Source: Fonticula-like sp. SCN 57-25
Lineage: Eukaryota > Nucleariida > Rotosphaerida
DNA: 36,895 nt
Direction: 5' to 3'
Assembly: GCA_001724245.1 (NCBI GenBank)
Contig: MEDX01000037.1
Location: forward strand, 1-36,895
Below the pieces are notes generated by a model, which searched no databases, was not told the DNA's origin, and was given only the letters and a program-made list of their open reading frames with translations. The translations under genes were made by a program, and so were the position numbers. Shown in pieces: positions 1 through 10,595 of the stretch. Within the stretch, counting starts at the first letter, position 1; each line of letters starts with the position of its first letter.

Positions 1-601
1 GAGGTGCGCGATGGAAAGGCAGACAAGTGGACGATGAGCTGGAGTGCGACAAGGCCACTTGTGGCGCAGACGCCACCATGAGAGACGATATGACAAGGGG
101 GATGTGAGACGGTTTATGTATCTTTTAAGAGTTGTGTTTTTGTGGTTGCCCCGCGCGGGATGCTCGCTGCGCTCTGTGATGCGTGGGGGGGTCGTGCGAT
201 ATATGTATGTAGGGGCGGCGTGTATCCTCCTTTCGAGAGAAAATTAATGCAGTCGACAGTGATCATTGATGGTCTAATATGGTGGAAAATGGGTTTGGAC
301 ACTCTTAAAGGGCACTTTTTGAATCGGAAATTGCGCGGGAAAGTAACAAAAATTCACAATGATTATCCATAGAGTAAAGCATGAAAGGACGATATGGTGG
401 CAATTGATAGATCTGATTCCTTTAATGGAATGACGTAAGCAATTTTCACTTGATTCTGTACTGAAATCGGTCATGTCTGGCTACATTTACTTTCAATTGA
501 TCGATGAATAATGAATGATATGAATAGGAATAATAATCAAAATGCACAAAAGAAGAGATGTCTGCTGCGCTCTACGTGTCTCATGCCTCTCTCTTTTCAC
601 T
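1..601. other. Left-edge spacer, no supported gene
   Basis: The first ~105 bp are GC-rich and open in two plus-strand frames, one ending at 81 and one at 107. This could be the last few codons of a gene entering from the left, but nothing here identifies one. From about 240 to 550 the DNA is AT-rich with no usable ORF, and looks like a spacer or UTR. The last bases abut the 3' end of the minus-strand RasGEF gene. Confidence 0.4.
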
Positions 602-3600
602 TTACCCCATAGCAAACCTCTTGATGGCGCCCAAGAACGACACCTTTTCACTGGTCATCTCTGGCGGCAGCGCATCCCTCGGCTCCAATTCGAGCGACAT
701 CTTGTACAGTAACGTCGGCGTCGACTGGTGCGCCTCCAGATCGGCCACGATCGCCGCCTTGTGCGCCGGATCAGGCACGTCATACTGGCACACGCGCTGG
801 AACTCGAGGAACGCCGACAGAATGTTGTACAGCAGCGCGCGCTTTGTCCAGTTGATGAGTCCGTCGGGCGTAAAGTTTGGGTTGCCGTCCTCGATAAAGG
901 TCAGGTCCGAGAGGATGACGCCCATGAACGGGATGACGGGGCCCGTCGCGGCGCGCAGGCTCGCGCGGTACGTCCGGAACGAGCCGAGCGAGCTCATCTC
1001 AGTCTCAATGTCGGCCTGCATCTTGCGGAAGCGCGCGGGGAGGTCGCGAAGAGTGTACTTGAGGCGCGTGACGGCGGCGGAAGAGAGGCCGGCGAGGACG
1101 CCCATGACGCCGTGAAAGTTGTTGAGCGAGCGAAGGAACTGGCACAGGAGGATCATGTTGGACATGATCTTGCGGCGCGTGCGCATGCGCGGCTCGCTCA
1201 GGATGGCGTAGGCGACCCAGATGGAGACAAGGTTCGTGTGGTTGACGAGCTTGGTGAGGTTGGGCGCGCGCGTCTTGGCGTCCTTCTTGCTCCAGGCCTG
1301 GCCGGCAAGCTCATACAGCTGGGGGGGGGGTCAGTAGAAGAAAGGGAAAGTGGGAAAAATGACAGAAAAGTAGCCAGAAAATAGCCAAAAAGTAACCAAA
1401 ATAAGATAAAATTTAGCCAAAAAGTAGCCAAAATCAATCAAAATCAACCAAAAAGTAACCAATTCATATTCAAAAACCACACAAAAACATTCAAAAATGT
1501 GCCAAAAACGTACACGAATGGCGCGGAAGTATTCAGCGTCGACCTGCGTGAGAATGACCGCGACCTGCTTCGGGTCAAACTGCAACATTGTGCGAATGAT
1601 TGACGCGTCGCTCGGCCCTACTGGCCTGTCGACAATTCCCTGCGCGAGCTTGCGATGGTAAAGGAAACGCTCTCCCGAAATGTACAGCGAGAGGCACTGC
1701 TGCAGGTTATCTGCAAGGTACTCCGAGTCCTTTCGAACGACATTGTTGATAAAAGCGATAATTTCGTCGATGACGTGCGGCTTGTGCGCCAAATCCTGGT
1801 CGTAACGGTTGATGATCCACTTTTTAAACACGTTGCAGACGCGCATCTGCACCGGATTGCGCACGTCGCTCTCATAGTTTACGTAGTTGATGCCGTCGGG
1901 GCACGGCGGCACGTCGTACCGCTCGACCATCTTTTTCACAAAGATCTCGGGCTCGGTGAACGTCTGGAGGGTCATCATGAACGTCTTGTAAAAGTCAGAG
2001 CCGCTGAGGGCGTCCGCCGCATTGTCCAGCGGCGAGGTAAGGTGCACGACAAGCTGGTTGAGGTTGCCCGCGCGGACAACAAAGCGGTTGTTTTCGCGCA
2101 CAAACACAAGCTGCGTGTTCTCGTTCCAAATGTGGTCCGCGGCAAGGTTGGAAAACTGCTTGCGAGCGGCGCGCTCATTGGACGCGTCCAGCGACATGGC
2201 GCCGGCGGCGGCCGTCGTCTCCATGAGCTTCTTGAGCGACTGCTGCTGCTCCTCGAGCTCGTCCAGCTTTTCTTCAATCGTCTTGATCGCGCTCTTGACA
2301 ATGCTCTGGCCCGCCGTCTGCGCCTTGTTCTTCTCGTGCGTCCGGCGCACCTTTTCCTCCACGGCATTCACGGCCTGCTCGTCGTCGGCGCCCGCCCCGT
2401 TCAGCCGCATCCCAGACGTCCGGCGAACGTGGCGCATCATCGGCGTCTCGCCCACCGACACGCCGTTGCGCGACGCAGCGGCCGCGGCGACGGCGCCCTC
2501 GCTGTCGTCCGCGGGGCGCAGCAGCTCCTCGGGGACGCCGTCCTCGTACTTGTAGTCCATGTGGATGAACTCGCGCGCCTGCTCGGCCTCGGACAGGATC
2601 GGGTCGTCCGTCGAAGACGCGCGGCTGAGAATGGTGTTGTCGAGCGGCGCCGCCGGCAGCAGCGTCTGCGAAAGCTCAACGAGCTTGTCCACTGACTGGT
2701 ACGCGCGCAGCAGCTGCGCGCGACGCTCGGCGGCCTCGGGGCCAAAACCGTCCGCGCCGTTCTCGAGGATCGCGTTGGCCGCCTGCAGCAGCTCGCGGCT
2801 CGTCTTGTCCACGCGGTCCTGCAGCGCCGCCGCGGCGTTAAAGTCCTCCTCGCTCACCGGCACGACGACCAGGTCGGACGCGGCGGGCGCGGCCGGCGGC
2901 TCCTGCTTGAGCTGCTCGGCGTACTGCGACAGGTGCGCCTCGGCCTCGCGCGCAATCTCGGCGAGCGTCTGCCGCGCCTCAACGACGGGGCTCGCGAGCG
3001 CTTCCTCGCCGTGCACAATCTTTTCGCCGAGCTTGATGCGCAGCTCGCGCGACGGGCGGTCGGTGCGCGCCGACAGCTGGCTCATCGTGCGCTGCAGCGT
3101 GCGGCGCACATTGTTGTGGCTGTCCTCGACAAAGCGCACCTGCTGGTCCGGCCGCAGCGTCTTGGGGTCCGTGCGCTCAATGGCAGTGCGCACGGCGGCA
3201 AGCTCCTGCGTCTGCGCGAGAAGCGACTCGCGCGACGCCGGCGGGCCGTTCGCCAGCACATACGCCGCCTGCGCGCTCAACGCGTGCAGGTTGTTGGTCG
3301 CCGCCGAGACGGCGCTCTTGAGCATGCTCGCGTTCCCGCCGCCAAGGCCGCCGCCGCCAATAGCCGCCGCGGACCCGGGCGCCGCCTCCGACATGCCGTA
3401 CTGGATGCCCTCGAGCGCGACGGCCATGCGGTCCGTCTCAGTCGCCAGCTTCATCATCGCGTCCGACGGCTGCGAGCCGGTCGCAGCAGTGTACTGGCGC
3501 AGCTGGTTCGCCGCGCCGGAGCGCTCAATGCCCTCGAGGCGGCCAGCGTGGGCCTCCTCGCGAACGTGGCCGGACCGAGCGGCGTCCTCCATTACGCTGA

Positions 3601-4610
3601 TAAACAGCGAAAAGAGGTCCTGGCGGCGCACGTGGAGACGCTCCTCGTTCATAAAGCCGTAAATGTCGTCAACGAGCGACTCGATCTCCTTGATCACCTG
3701 CATGACAAGGTACTGCGCGTCGGCCTCCTTGCTCGGCGGCGCAGACGTGGAGCTGAGCGGCAGAGGTGAGCAAACAACAAATATATAAAAGAGACGCACT
3801 CATTGATGCGGTTGGCAAGGCGCTCGTTCAGGTTGTTAAGCGCATCAAAAGTGTCGTTTAGCGACTTGCTCAAAAGCTCGGGCGTCGTCGGCTGCACGGC
3901 CATCTTGCTGCACGACTCGGCAAGCCTAAAAGTACGATCAGAATCGGCGCGCGGAAAGAAAGGACATTGCGCACCGTGCCAAAACTGTTGTGGCAAGGTC
4001 AAACTTGTCCACCAGGCGCTGCTTGGACTTAAGCGACTCGGAGCACAGCTGCAGCGATCGCGACGCGAGCTTGAGCTCAGCTTCGACTTCCTCTACGTAG
4101 CACAGCCTCGCGACATCGTGCGCAGTGCAGCTGGAACGGGTGTCAGCAAACTCTCCGCGCCACAGGCAACCAAACGCACCATGCAGACGCCAGCGCCTTG
4201 TAGCCGGCAAGGTACACTTTGTAAAAGGCTTCCGGTGCCAGGTGTTCGATGTCGCAGTTGGCCGTCAGGATCGAATACTCAACCTCAATCTTGGCGGACG
4301 CGCGCTCCATCTTGGAGCGAATCTCCTCGTGGTCAGGCGACAGCGACTGCGCCACCTGCTGACTCCATGTAAACTTGCTCTGAAAGATCCTGTTCGCGGA
4401 GGAGGCGAGGGGGGAGGACGGGGCCAAGGATTAGCACATGGAACATGAGGGGTTGGCAGCACGCGGCATGACGTACCGCTTCGCATTGTCCAAAAGGTTT
4501 TCCATAGACGGCTTATGTCCCACTTTCTTGCTCTGGAAGCCAACGGCGCGCACTCCCAGCGTCACCAGGCTGGTTAGGAACGGCGGCAGCGGGCCGCCGT
4601 CGTGCGCCAT
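602..4610 (-). CDS. Ras guanine-nucleotide exchange factor (REM + CDC25 domains) with long helical N-terminus
   Basis: Predicted Ras-family activator that ejects GDP from a small GTPase. Six exons: 4610-4477, 4389-4180, 4130-3975, 3925-3800, 3752-1514, 1318-602. They join in frame to 1193 aa. A RasGEF N-terminal (REM) module lies around residues 750-880. The CDC25 catalytic domain covers about 915-1185: it has the FDPKQVAVILTQVDAEYFRAI block, PNLTKLVNHTNLVSIWV, and a helical-hairpin region with NFHGVMGVLAGLSSAAVTRL and PFMGVILSDLTFIEDGNP. The first ~700 residues are Ala/Gln/Glu-rich and predicted almost entirely helical, loosely like vinculin or talin rod bundles. No SH3, PH or LisH domain is evident. 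Intron 5 is 195 nt and repeat-bearing; introns 1-4 are 47-87 nt. The start is the first ATG after a weakly conserved stretch; in-frame upstream ATGs make the true N-terminus uncertain. Confidence in the GEF domain is high; confidence in the substrate (Ras versus Rap) is low. Confidence 0.88.
1319..1513 (-). repeat. Long repeat-bearing intron of the RasGEF gene
   Basis: This 195-nt intron is about three times the usual length here. Its donor is GTACGT and its acceptor follows a C9-10 tract. Roughly 1368-1465 holds degenerate copies of AAAAAGTARCC (plus-strand sense), separated by AAAAT or CAAAATCAAC-like spacers. Three copies are nearly identical. The repeat is open on the minus strand and reads as an artificial hydrophobic Phe/Leu/Trp peptide, which would mislead gene callers. 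Confidence 0.7.
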
Positions 4611-5197
4611 GCTTTCACGCTCGGTTGGGATGACCACTAGGCGAAAACGGTTGACAAGATGCGCAATTTCCTGTTTGGGGAAGTATCGGACAAATATGGT
4701 GTGATTGTCCATATTTGGATGATGGAATGCAATGCCATTCGTCCGTTTGCTGCGCTCCAGGTGGTGTCGTAGTCGGGCAGAACATCGCATAGAAGAGAGC
4801 CAAAAAAAAATGGCCGCGGGTAGCGGGAAGGCCAAGTGGCCTCACACAGCGTTTCATGTATGTTCAGGAATATTTTTTTATATTGTGTAAAGTAAAGGTA
4901 TGGTTGGAATGATGAAATATGCTCCGGTATGCTATCCAAATTCCGCATGTCATAGTATACGCGGTACACCATGGGGCACATACGCCGCTGCAAGTGAGTA
5001 TTCAGCGAGGCACAATGCAGCCCTGTATTATGCCTCGTTTCTGCGCTCCTTTGATTCCCGCCGGCGCCCCATTTGAGCGTCCTTGTGCTGCGCCATTGTT
5101 TGCATACTTCCACGTGGCCAAATCTCAACATTTCAGGAGCTGCACGTTTCACCTTGGAATCGCCAAGCATTGCACGGTCGAGATTGCTGCGGGCAGC
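4611..5197. promoter_or_regulatory. Divergent promoter region, RasGEF / 7TM-SAM gene
   Basis: This 587-bp spacer separates two outward-facing genes. It contains A- and T-rich stretches (around 4801-4811 and 4870-4920) but no clear TATA or CCAAT box. The plus-strand frame of the downstream gene stays open upstream of its chosen ATG, so part of this region could still be coding. Confidence 0.5.
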
Positions 5198-7275
5198 ATG
5201 TCGAACGTGTTTGACCCGCCGCCGTTTCCTCCCGGCGCGGCGCCGACGATTTCGATCCCGCCCGAGGTCTACGTGTACTGCGCGCTGGCCGTCACTGTGA
5301 TTACGCTCGTCAAGCAGTATGTGGACGTGATTGCGTCCCTCTCGACGTCGATCCCCAAGCTGCTCGTCATCTTTTACGTGATTGGCGCATGGGGTCTTGT
5401 GTACCTTCTTATCGTGGTTGCGGACTCGATGCTTGTTGCAAACGAGGCGCAGATAGGCTCTTTCCAGATGATCAGGTCGAGCCTACTTCTTGGCGCGGTG
5501 TTTTTGGTGCAGGGCCCGTACCTCCTGCTGCCCCCGCTGCGCAAGATCCTCGTCGAGCGTGGCCCGCTCAAGCACATTGTGCAGGGAGCGCAGCGCAAGG
5601 AGACGCGCTACGTTGCTCTGTTTCTTTTTGCATGCATCACGGCGGCGCAGGGCTTTGTTGCCTACAGCCTTTACCTCGTGATCTCGCGCGTGCTCGAGAT
5701 TGATCTCGCTCAGACACTCGGCATTGTGCTCGCCTACTGCCTCGTTTGTGTGTTTTACCTGTACGCCTTCCTGTGCTCGATGCTGAAGCGCAGCATCAAG
5801 GTGGCTGGTATCGATCCCTTTGTGCATTTCCGCGCCAACTTTACCTACGAGTCTCACGGCAAGATCGTGAACGCGCTCGAGACCAAGGCGTTCCTCTACC
5901 TGTACGTCTTTTCGTACATTTTTATTGCGCTCGGCTGCTTTGCCTGTGTCATCTACTACTTTGTCATCGACTACTTTGCCTACGTTGCGCGCGGCGCCGC
6001 CGTCGACGTCCTGATCATTGCGAGCGTCTTTTTCGGCCTGTGCATCCTGACCGTCCTCTGCTCTGCCGTCTTCATCCTCAACGAGGCGTTCCGCGTCGTC
6101 AAGGTGACCGTCATCGTGGACCTCTCCGGCGAGTCGGACCGCGAGGAAGAGTTTGAGGCAGAAGAAGAAGAAATCGCGGCGCGTGGCGCCCCGATCGAGA
6201 TGGAGGAGCGCCGCGAAAAGGCCTACTCGGACGACAGCAAAGAGCTGAAAAGTAAAAAGAGCAAGAGCAAGAGCTCATTGGCCGTCCACGCCGATGAAAG
6301 TGTGACGTACGCGTCAGCAAAGCCGGTGCCGCAATTCCGCGTTCCTGCTGCGCCCGTTCCCGCTGGCGGCGCCGTCATGCGCGGCGGCGGCGAATCGCGG
6401 CGGGAAGAGCAGCCGAGCATGGAGTATGCGGGGGATTCCCTGGACGAAGAGCTGGAGGCGTCGCTGAGCAACGTGCCAGTCATCCCGCGCAGCACTTCGA
6501 TTGCCTCGTGGACACCGCCGCCGCCGCCGCCAATCAGCGGCGCCCAGCTCGACCGGCCGCCATCCGGCCCGCCACCGCCGCCGCCGTCTCGCTCGCAGAT
6601 TCCGCTTCCGCCGCCGCCGACCGGCGGCATGGCCTCGCAGTCTGGTACGACTATTTTTTTGTCCTTTTCGTCGTGTTTGCTAACAATAGATTGTTTTCCC
6701 GCGTTTTAGGCTCGCTGGTGCGGCCAGAGTCGCTCGCTGAGATTCCGTTTGCGGACGCGCAGATTGGCGCGAATGGCCTTCAGGAGCTTTGGGGCGATCT
6801 TTTCTCGCGCTGGCTGAACAATATCGGTCTTGGCCACCTGCCGCCCGCCGTGCACGAGCTGAGCGGCCCGCACTTGCGCGACATGAACCGCCTCGAGATT
6901 GAAAACATGGGCGTGTCATTTGCCGATGCGACGCAGCTGCTGCTGCACGGCTTTATCACAGAGTACCGCCTGGGCGCGCCGCCGAGGTTCCTGCCGCCGC
7001 CCAACACGATGCTGCGCTGGGGCGTGCACGAGACCGCCACGTGGTTGATGCAGCTCGGCGATCCGTTTAACGCGCTCGCGGGGCTCGGATGGACGGGGCC
7101 GTGCCTCGCGTCGCTCACGCCGGCCATCATCATTGCCATGTCGGGCGGCGCAGTCAGCGTTACCGACGCAATGCGGCTCGTCGGGATCGTGCAGACCCAC
7201 CTACTCTCAGAGGACGCGCCGGAATGGACGCGCAGGTGGAACTCGAACGACACGATTTTGGACATGCTGCCATAA
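5198..7275 (+). CDS. Seven-helix membrane protein with proline-rich linker and tandem C-terminal SAM-like domains
   Basis: Family not recognised. Two exons (5198-6644 and 6710-7275) join with GTACGA donor, GCTAAC branch point and TTTTAG acceptor to give 670 aa. Seven hydrophobic helices fall at about 24-47, 53-78, 92-113, 138-162, 171-195, 231-263 and 268-294. A charged cytosolic-looking stretch follows (about 310-355, Glu/Lys/Ser-rich), then a disordered region with poly-Pro runs (about 445-475). The C-terminus has two segments that fit the SAM helical pattern. One is about 508-563 (WLNNIGLGH, then HLRDMNRLEIENMGV). The other is about 584-647 (WGVHETATWLMQLGD, then CLASLTPAIIIAMSGG). SAM domains polymerise or recruit partners, and poly-Pro binds profilin, SH3 or WW modules. 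A membrane receptor or scaffold is therefore a reasonable inference, not a demonstrated role. The start is the ATG immediately before the first helix; the frame is open further upstream. Confidence 0.75.
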
Positions 7276-7512
7276 GAGGAGGGGGGAGCGTCGCGGGACG
7301 AGCGCTCAAGGTAGAGCATTGTAGGTTTGAAGTTTGCCCGATAGGGGTTGTTTTGTTATTGTATTTTGGTCAGAGAACCATACTCAACTCAGCACATTAC
7401 AATGGAAATCGCACAATCAACAAAATGTACAGGGAAAAAACACGCAGTAAGAGTGTCGGGGACGGCACAAGTATAGTGTAAAGCAAATATACGTCGGAGG
7501 CAGAGAGGGGAA

Positions 7513-8056
7513 TTAGGATTCGTCGAGATCGTTCTCGTCCGACGAGCTGATGACTTGGATGCCCGCCACCTGCTCCTCCTCTTCCTCTTCGTCATCGTCG
7601 TCATCGTCATCGTCATCATCGCCGCTCTCATTCACGTCAATTACCGGAAGCCCTTCCGTTTCTGTCTGTCCGTCTGCCTCCGTGACGCCCAGGCCTAGCC
7701 GCATCTGGATGACAGACTCGCCTTGCCCCACGTCCTGGATGTCGACATTCTCTCCCCTCGCCATCTTGGCCGCGAGGTCGCGGTTCGCCGACTCCATGGC
7801 AGGCAAAAAGGCCTGCAGTCTTCCGAGCACTAGAGAAATAAAAAAAAAACGTTAAAATAGGGAACAGGAGCTTTCCGCTTGGCGAACCAGAGGAAGTTTC
7901 CCGAAAGGTCTTTGGCGGCTGCGGCATCGAAGGAGGCTGCATCAAGAGGGAGGCAGACGGCGCGCCAAAGGCGGCAGAATCCTCTGCTAGCAACAGATCT
8001 GTGCGCCGGGTGCGCTTCGAGGCATCAGCCGAGGACACCTCCTTAGCCTGCGACAT
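7513..8056 (-). CDS. NOPCHAP1: NOPCHAP1-like (C12orf45 / DUF4598) box C/D snoRNP assembly cofactor
   Basis: Likely small nuclear chaperone that bridges NOP58 to the R2TP/RUVBL machinery during box C/D snoRNP assembly, as the human family member does. Exons 8056-7888 and 7829-7513 give 161 aa. The family pattern is visible: an upstream TSSG Ser/Gly turn, then LGRLQAFLPAMESANRDLA and VDIQDVGQGESVIQMRLGLG. The C-terminus has about ten Asp then six Glu encoded by a GAT/GAG microsatellite. The donor GTTCGC is weaker than others in the window; it is chosen because it keeps phase 1 with the CTCTAG acceptor. The family is assigned from remembered motif spacing, so moderate confidence. A box C/D snoRNA lies elsewhere in the same window, which is probably coincidence. 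Confidence 0.7.
7567..7626. repeat. Coding trinucleotide microsatellite (poly-Asp/Glu)
   Basis: On the plus strand CTC/TTC triplets grade into GTC/ATC triplets. In the minus-strand gene this encodes the Asp10-Glu6 acidic tract of the NOPCHAP1-like protein. It is a likely length-variable site. Confidence 0.8.
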
Positions 8057-8535
8057 TGATCTCTACCGCGAGGATGCTACGATGTTCGGTGGACAGGATC
8101 GCTGCGTGGTGAATGATGACTGCGCACTACGGGGTCGGTGACCCTAAAACACAATGTGATGTGAGGTGCATAAAGACGCAAAAGAGCTCAACGCAGCAAA
8201 TGCACCGCAACGCAGTCGCCTGTTGCTTTGTTATTTCTATTTATTTCTGTATGTGTGGCTTGCGCTGTCCTTCGCCTCCTATGATCCGCCACTTTTGAAG
8301 GATGCCGTTTCAGGGCATCCCGGACGATCCACGTACGGCGGCGGCGCGGTGCTGCCAGCTACTGCTCTATCAGCACAGCAGCACAGCATAGTAAGCCGCC
8401 TACACACGGTGAAACAGAATGCCACTCCCATTGTGCTCAATGAAACTACTCGATTCCGGTATATAATAGGCGATGTTACAATTCAAGATCACTAAATAAG
8501 CGAATAAACAAAATAAAACAGAGCAAAGGCGGTGC
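8057..8535. other. Spacer between NOPCHAP1-like and Cue1-like genes
   Basis: This 479-bp spacer should hold the promoter of the 7513-8056 gene and the 3' UTR of the 8536-9029 gene. I see no conserved ORF, tRNA or paired snoRNA boxes. A box C-like ATGATGA near 8113 has no matching CTGA or terminal stem. Confidence 0.5.
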
Positions 8536-9029
8536 TCAGTTTGCTGGCGTAGGCTCGGGGGCGTGAGGTACCTGCGCCCCCGCCTGCATGTCCGCCTTTT
8601 GCTTTTCAAGGAACTTTCTGTTGCACGACATTGTTAGCCACAGGGGAGGCATCCAACGAATACGCACTCTCTCTGCTGCATGAGCATCTGCTGCTTGCGC
8701 TTGATCAATACCGACTCGCGCTCGGCAGACGTTGTCCCCCACACCTGCACCTCCTTTTCGCTGATCGGCGTCGACGGGGAGCGGTCGATCGTCGATAGGA
8801 TGTGCTTGTATGTTGTCTTTTTAGAGTCGGGCGTCTGCACAGAGAGGGCAACCAGGATGCCCGCGTTAGATCCTCAGAGCCGCGCGCACAATAAGGAAAA
8901 GCGTACCGACGGCGACGTCCGATCAGCCGGCCCGCCAGGGGACGCGTTGCCGGCTCCAAAGAGGTAAATAACGACGCGCGTAACCAGAATGAGGCCGCCA
9001 AAGAACACAAGCAAATTCAAAAGAGACAT
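8536..9029 (-). CDS. Small single-pass membrane protein with Cue1-type C-terminal helix
   Basis: Exons 9029-8907, 8834-8668 and 8617-8536 (donors GTACGC and GTGCGT; second intron has CTAAC) give 123 aa. Residues 1-25 form one transmembrane anchor with a short N-terminus. The rest is soluble and ends in a basic amphipathic helix, VWGTTSAERESVLIKRKQQM followed by LMQQREKFLEKQ. This arrangement (Trp, then Arg-x-x-x-Leu, then Arg-Lys-x-x-Met) resembles the C-terminal E2-binding (U7BR) helix of fungal Cue1 and related ER ubiquitin factors. There is no CUE domain between anchor and helix. If the resemblance holds, the protein would tether a Ubc7-like E2 to the ER for protein degradation. Homology is inferred from pattern only. 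Confidence 0.6.
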
Positions 9030-9230
9030 TATCACTCTCGTCAATCTAGATATTCGCTTGATTGAAAAACACCCCTCCTAGCTGTGTTGATCAAGTTGCC
9101 ACGACGCCCTTTAGCCGACTGTCGCGCAGCAAAAAAGCGCGGGATCCGCAGCTGACCAGCTGACGTAAAGCAGGTGTCAGGGGTGATTCAGCCCCAGACT
9201 GTCAATCACCAAACAGATCACGTGGCCGCG
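9030..9230. promoter_or_regulatory. Short bidirectional promoter with E-box
   Basis: Only 201 bp separate the divergent starts at 9029 and 9231. CAGATCACGTG lies at 9214-9224, six bases before the MDM10-like ATG. The same 11-mer occurs 27 bases before the aldehyde dehydrogenase ATG. Confidence 0.5.
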
Positions 9231-10595
9231 ATGGTGCACTCGTTGGCGCGGTCGGCTCGGCGGCCGGCCGTTGTGGAGGATCTTTACGACAGGAATGAGT
9301 GGGGCGGTGCGTGGTCATTTGGCATTATTGTGTTTGTTGGACTGTGCATTTGTAGGTGACTGTGAACGCCGCTCTGCTTTTTGTATTAACTGCCGCTAAC
9401 CATCCTGTTTTGCTGTTTGTTTAGTGAGCGTGTCGCGTTCGCGCGTCGTGTCGCCTCGCCACCAGTCGTGGCGGTCTCACTTTTTCCTCAATTCCTACGG
9501 TTTTGACAGCGTTGCGATTGCGGAGCATCTCCTGCGGTGGTCGGCTGGATGGCCAAACTACCCGCTTGACGCGCCGGCGGTCCATTGGCTCGAGTACCGC
9601 GGGCGCTTTGCGCAGGACTCGTACCTGGTCGATCTCGGTGCGCGCGGCCCGCGCCTCCCGCGCGGCTTTGATATGTGGGTGGGCACAGACGCGGTAAAGA
9701 CGCTCGGCGCGTCGCTCCTGCAGCGCGGCGAGACGGCGCCGTACGTCGCGCAGTGCGCGGCGCACTCGACAAGCGCGAACCGCACTCTTCAGGCTCGCAT
9801 CTTTGCGCAGAACTGGACGCCGTCGCTGCCGCTCGGGAGGCCGTTTGAGTGGGACTCGGGGAGGCAAGCGGACGGCGCGGCAGGCGCGGGACAGGGCTCC
9901 ACTGTGGCGATCGCGGGTGCGAGCATCGCAGGTCTGTTTCACCTGAGCCCCACCATGGCTGCCGGAGCAGAGGCGCTTGTCGCGGCCAACTGGAAGCACG
10001 CAGATAGAGGTGCGCGGGGTTTTTATTAATTTTTGCTGATTTTGCCGTGTTTTTACCGTGCTTTTATGTGTTTTTGTGAATTTTATTCTTTTATGCTGAC
10101 TTTTTTGACGCAGCTGCCGACTACACTGCGCTTGGGACGCTGGGCGTCCGCTGGTTTGTCCAGCCATGGTTGTGCATGTCTGCGTCTTTTACCTCTCGCC
10201 TTGAGGGCCGCCTTGCGCTTGCCTTCCGCGACGCCCCCGGTGGCTCGGTTCGCGCCGAGCTGACGCACATTGTCACGCAAAACAACAATGTCAAGGCCAT
10301 CGGATCAGTCTGCTACGAGACGGCGCATCGCACATACGTCACCGCGGCGCGCCGCACGTCGCCCGTTGTGCTCAAGACGCGAATTGAGCTTGCCACAAAC
10401 GACCGGTACGGCCTCGTGGCCGAGATCGCGGCACCGGATGCCGGCATCGCATTGTCGATGCGGACGGTCTACTCGAGGGACGCGGGCGCGTGCCTCGTCG
10501 GCGCAGAGATCCACATCAACGAGCCTATTGCGCGAATCACAGACCTTTTTGCGTACGCCTCTCATTTCTCGCGCTGTGAACGCAGCCGATACTGA
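9231..10595 (+). CDS. MDM10: Mdm10-like mitochondrial outer-membrane beta-barrel (ERMES / SAM complex)
   Basis: Likely beta-barrel that anchors the ER-mitochondria encounter structure and helps the SAM complex insert Tom40. Proposed exons 9231-9306, 9425-10009 and 10114-10595 give 380 aa. Evidence is pattern-level: an N-terminal VSVSRSRVVSPRHQSW ... FFLNSYG block matches the Mdm10 first strands, and alternating hydrophobic strands run throughout. The C-terminal VVLKTRIELATNDRYGLVAE and GACLVGAEIHIN resemble the last Mdm10 strands and beta-signal. The first intron is ambiguous: donor GTGCGT at 9307 gives 118 nt, donor GTAGGT at 9352 gives 73 nt, and both keep frame. The last ~15 codons may instead splice (GTACGC near 10550). 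Lack of a signal peptide fits outer-membrane barrels. Alternative: another Tom40/VDAC-type barrel. Confidence 0.62.

Noticed and set aside
1655-3769. Several plus-strand open frames of 180-370 codons
   Set aside because: They overlap the RasGEF coding exon in antisense and have the Arg/Ser- or Leu/Val-rich composition of GC-rich shadows.
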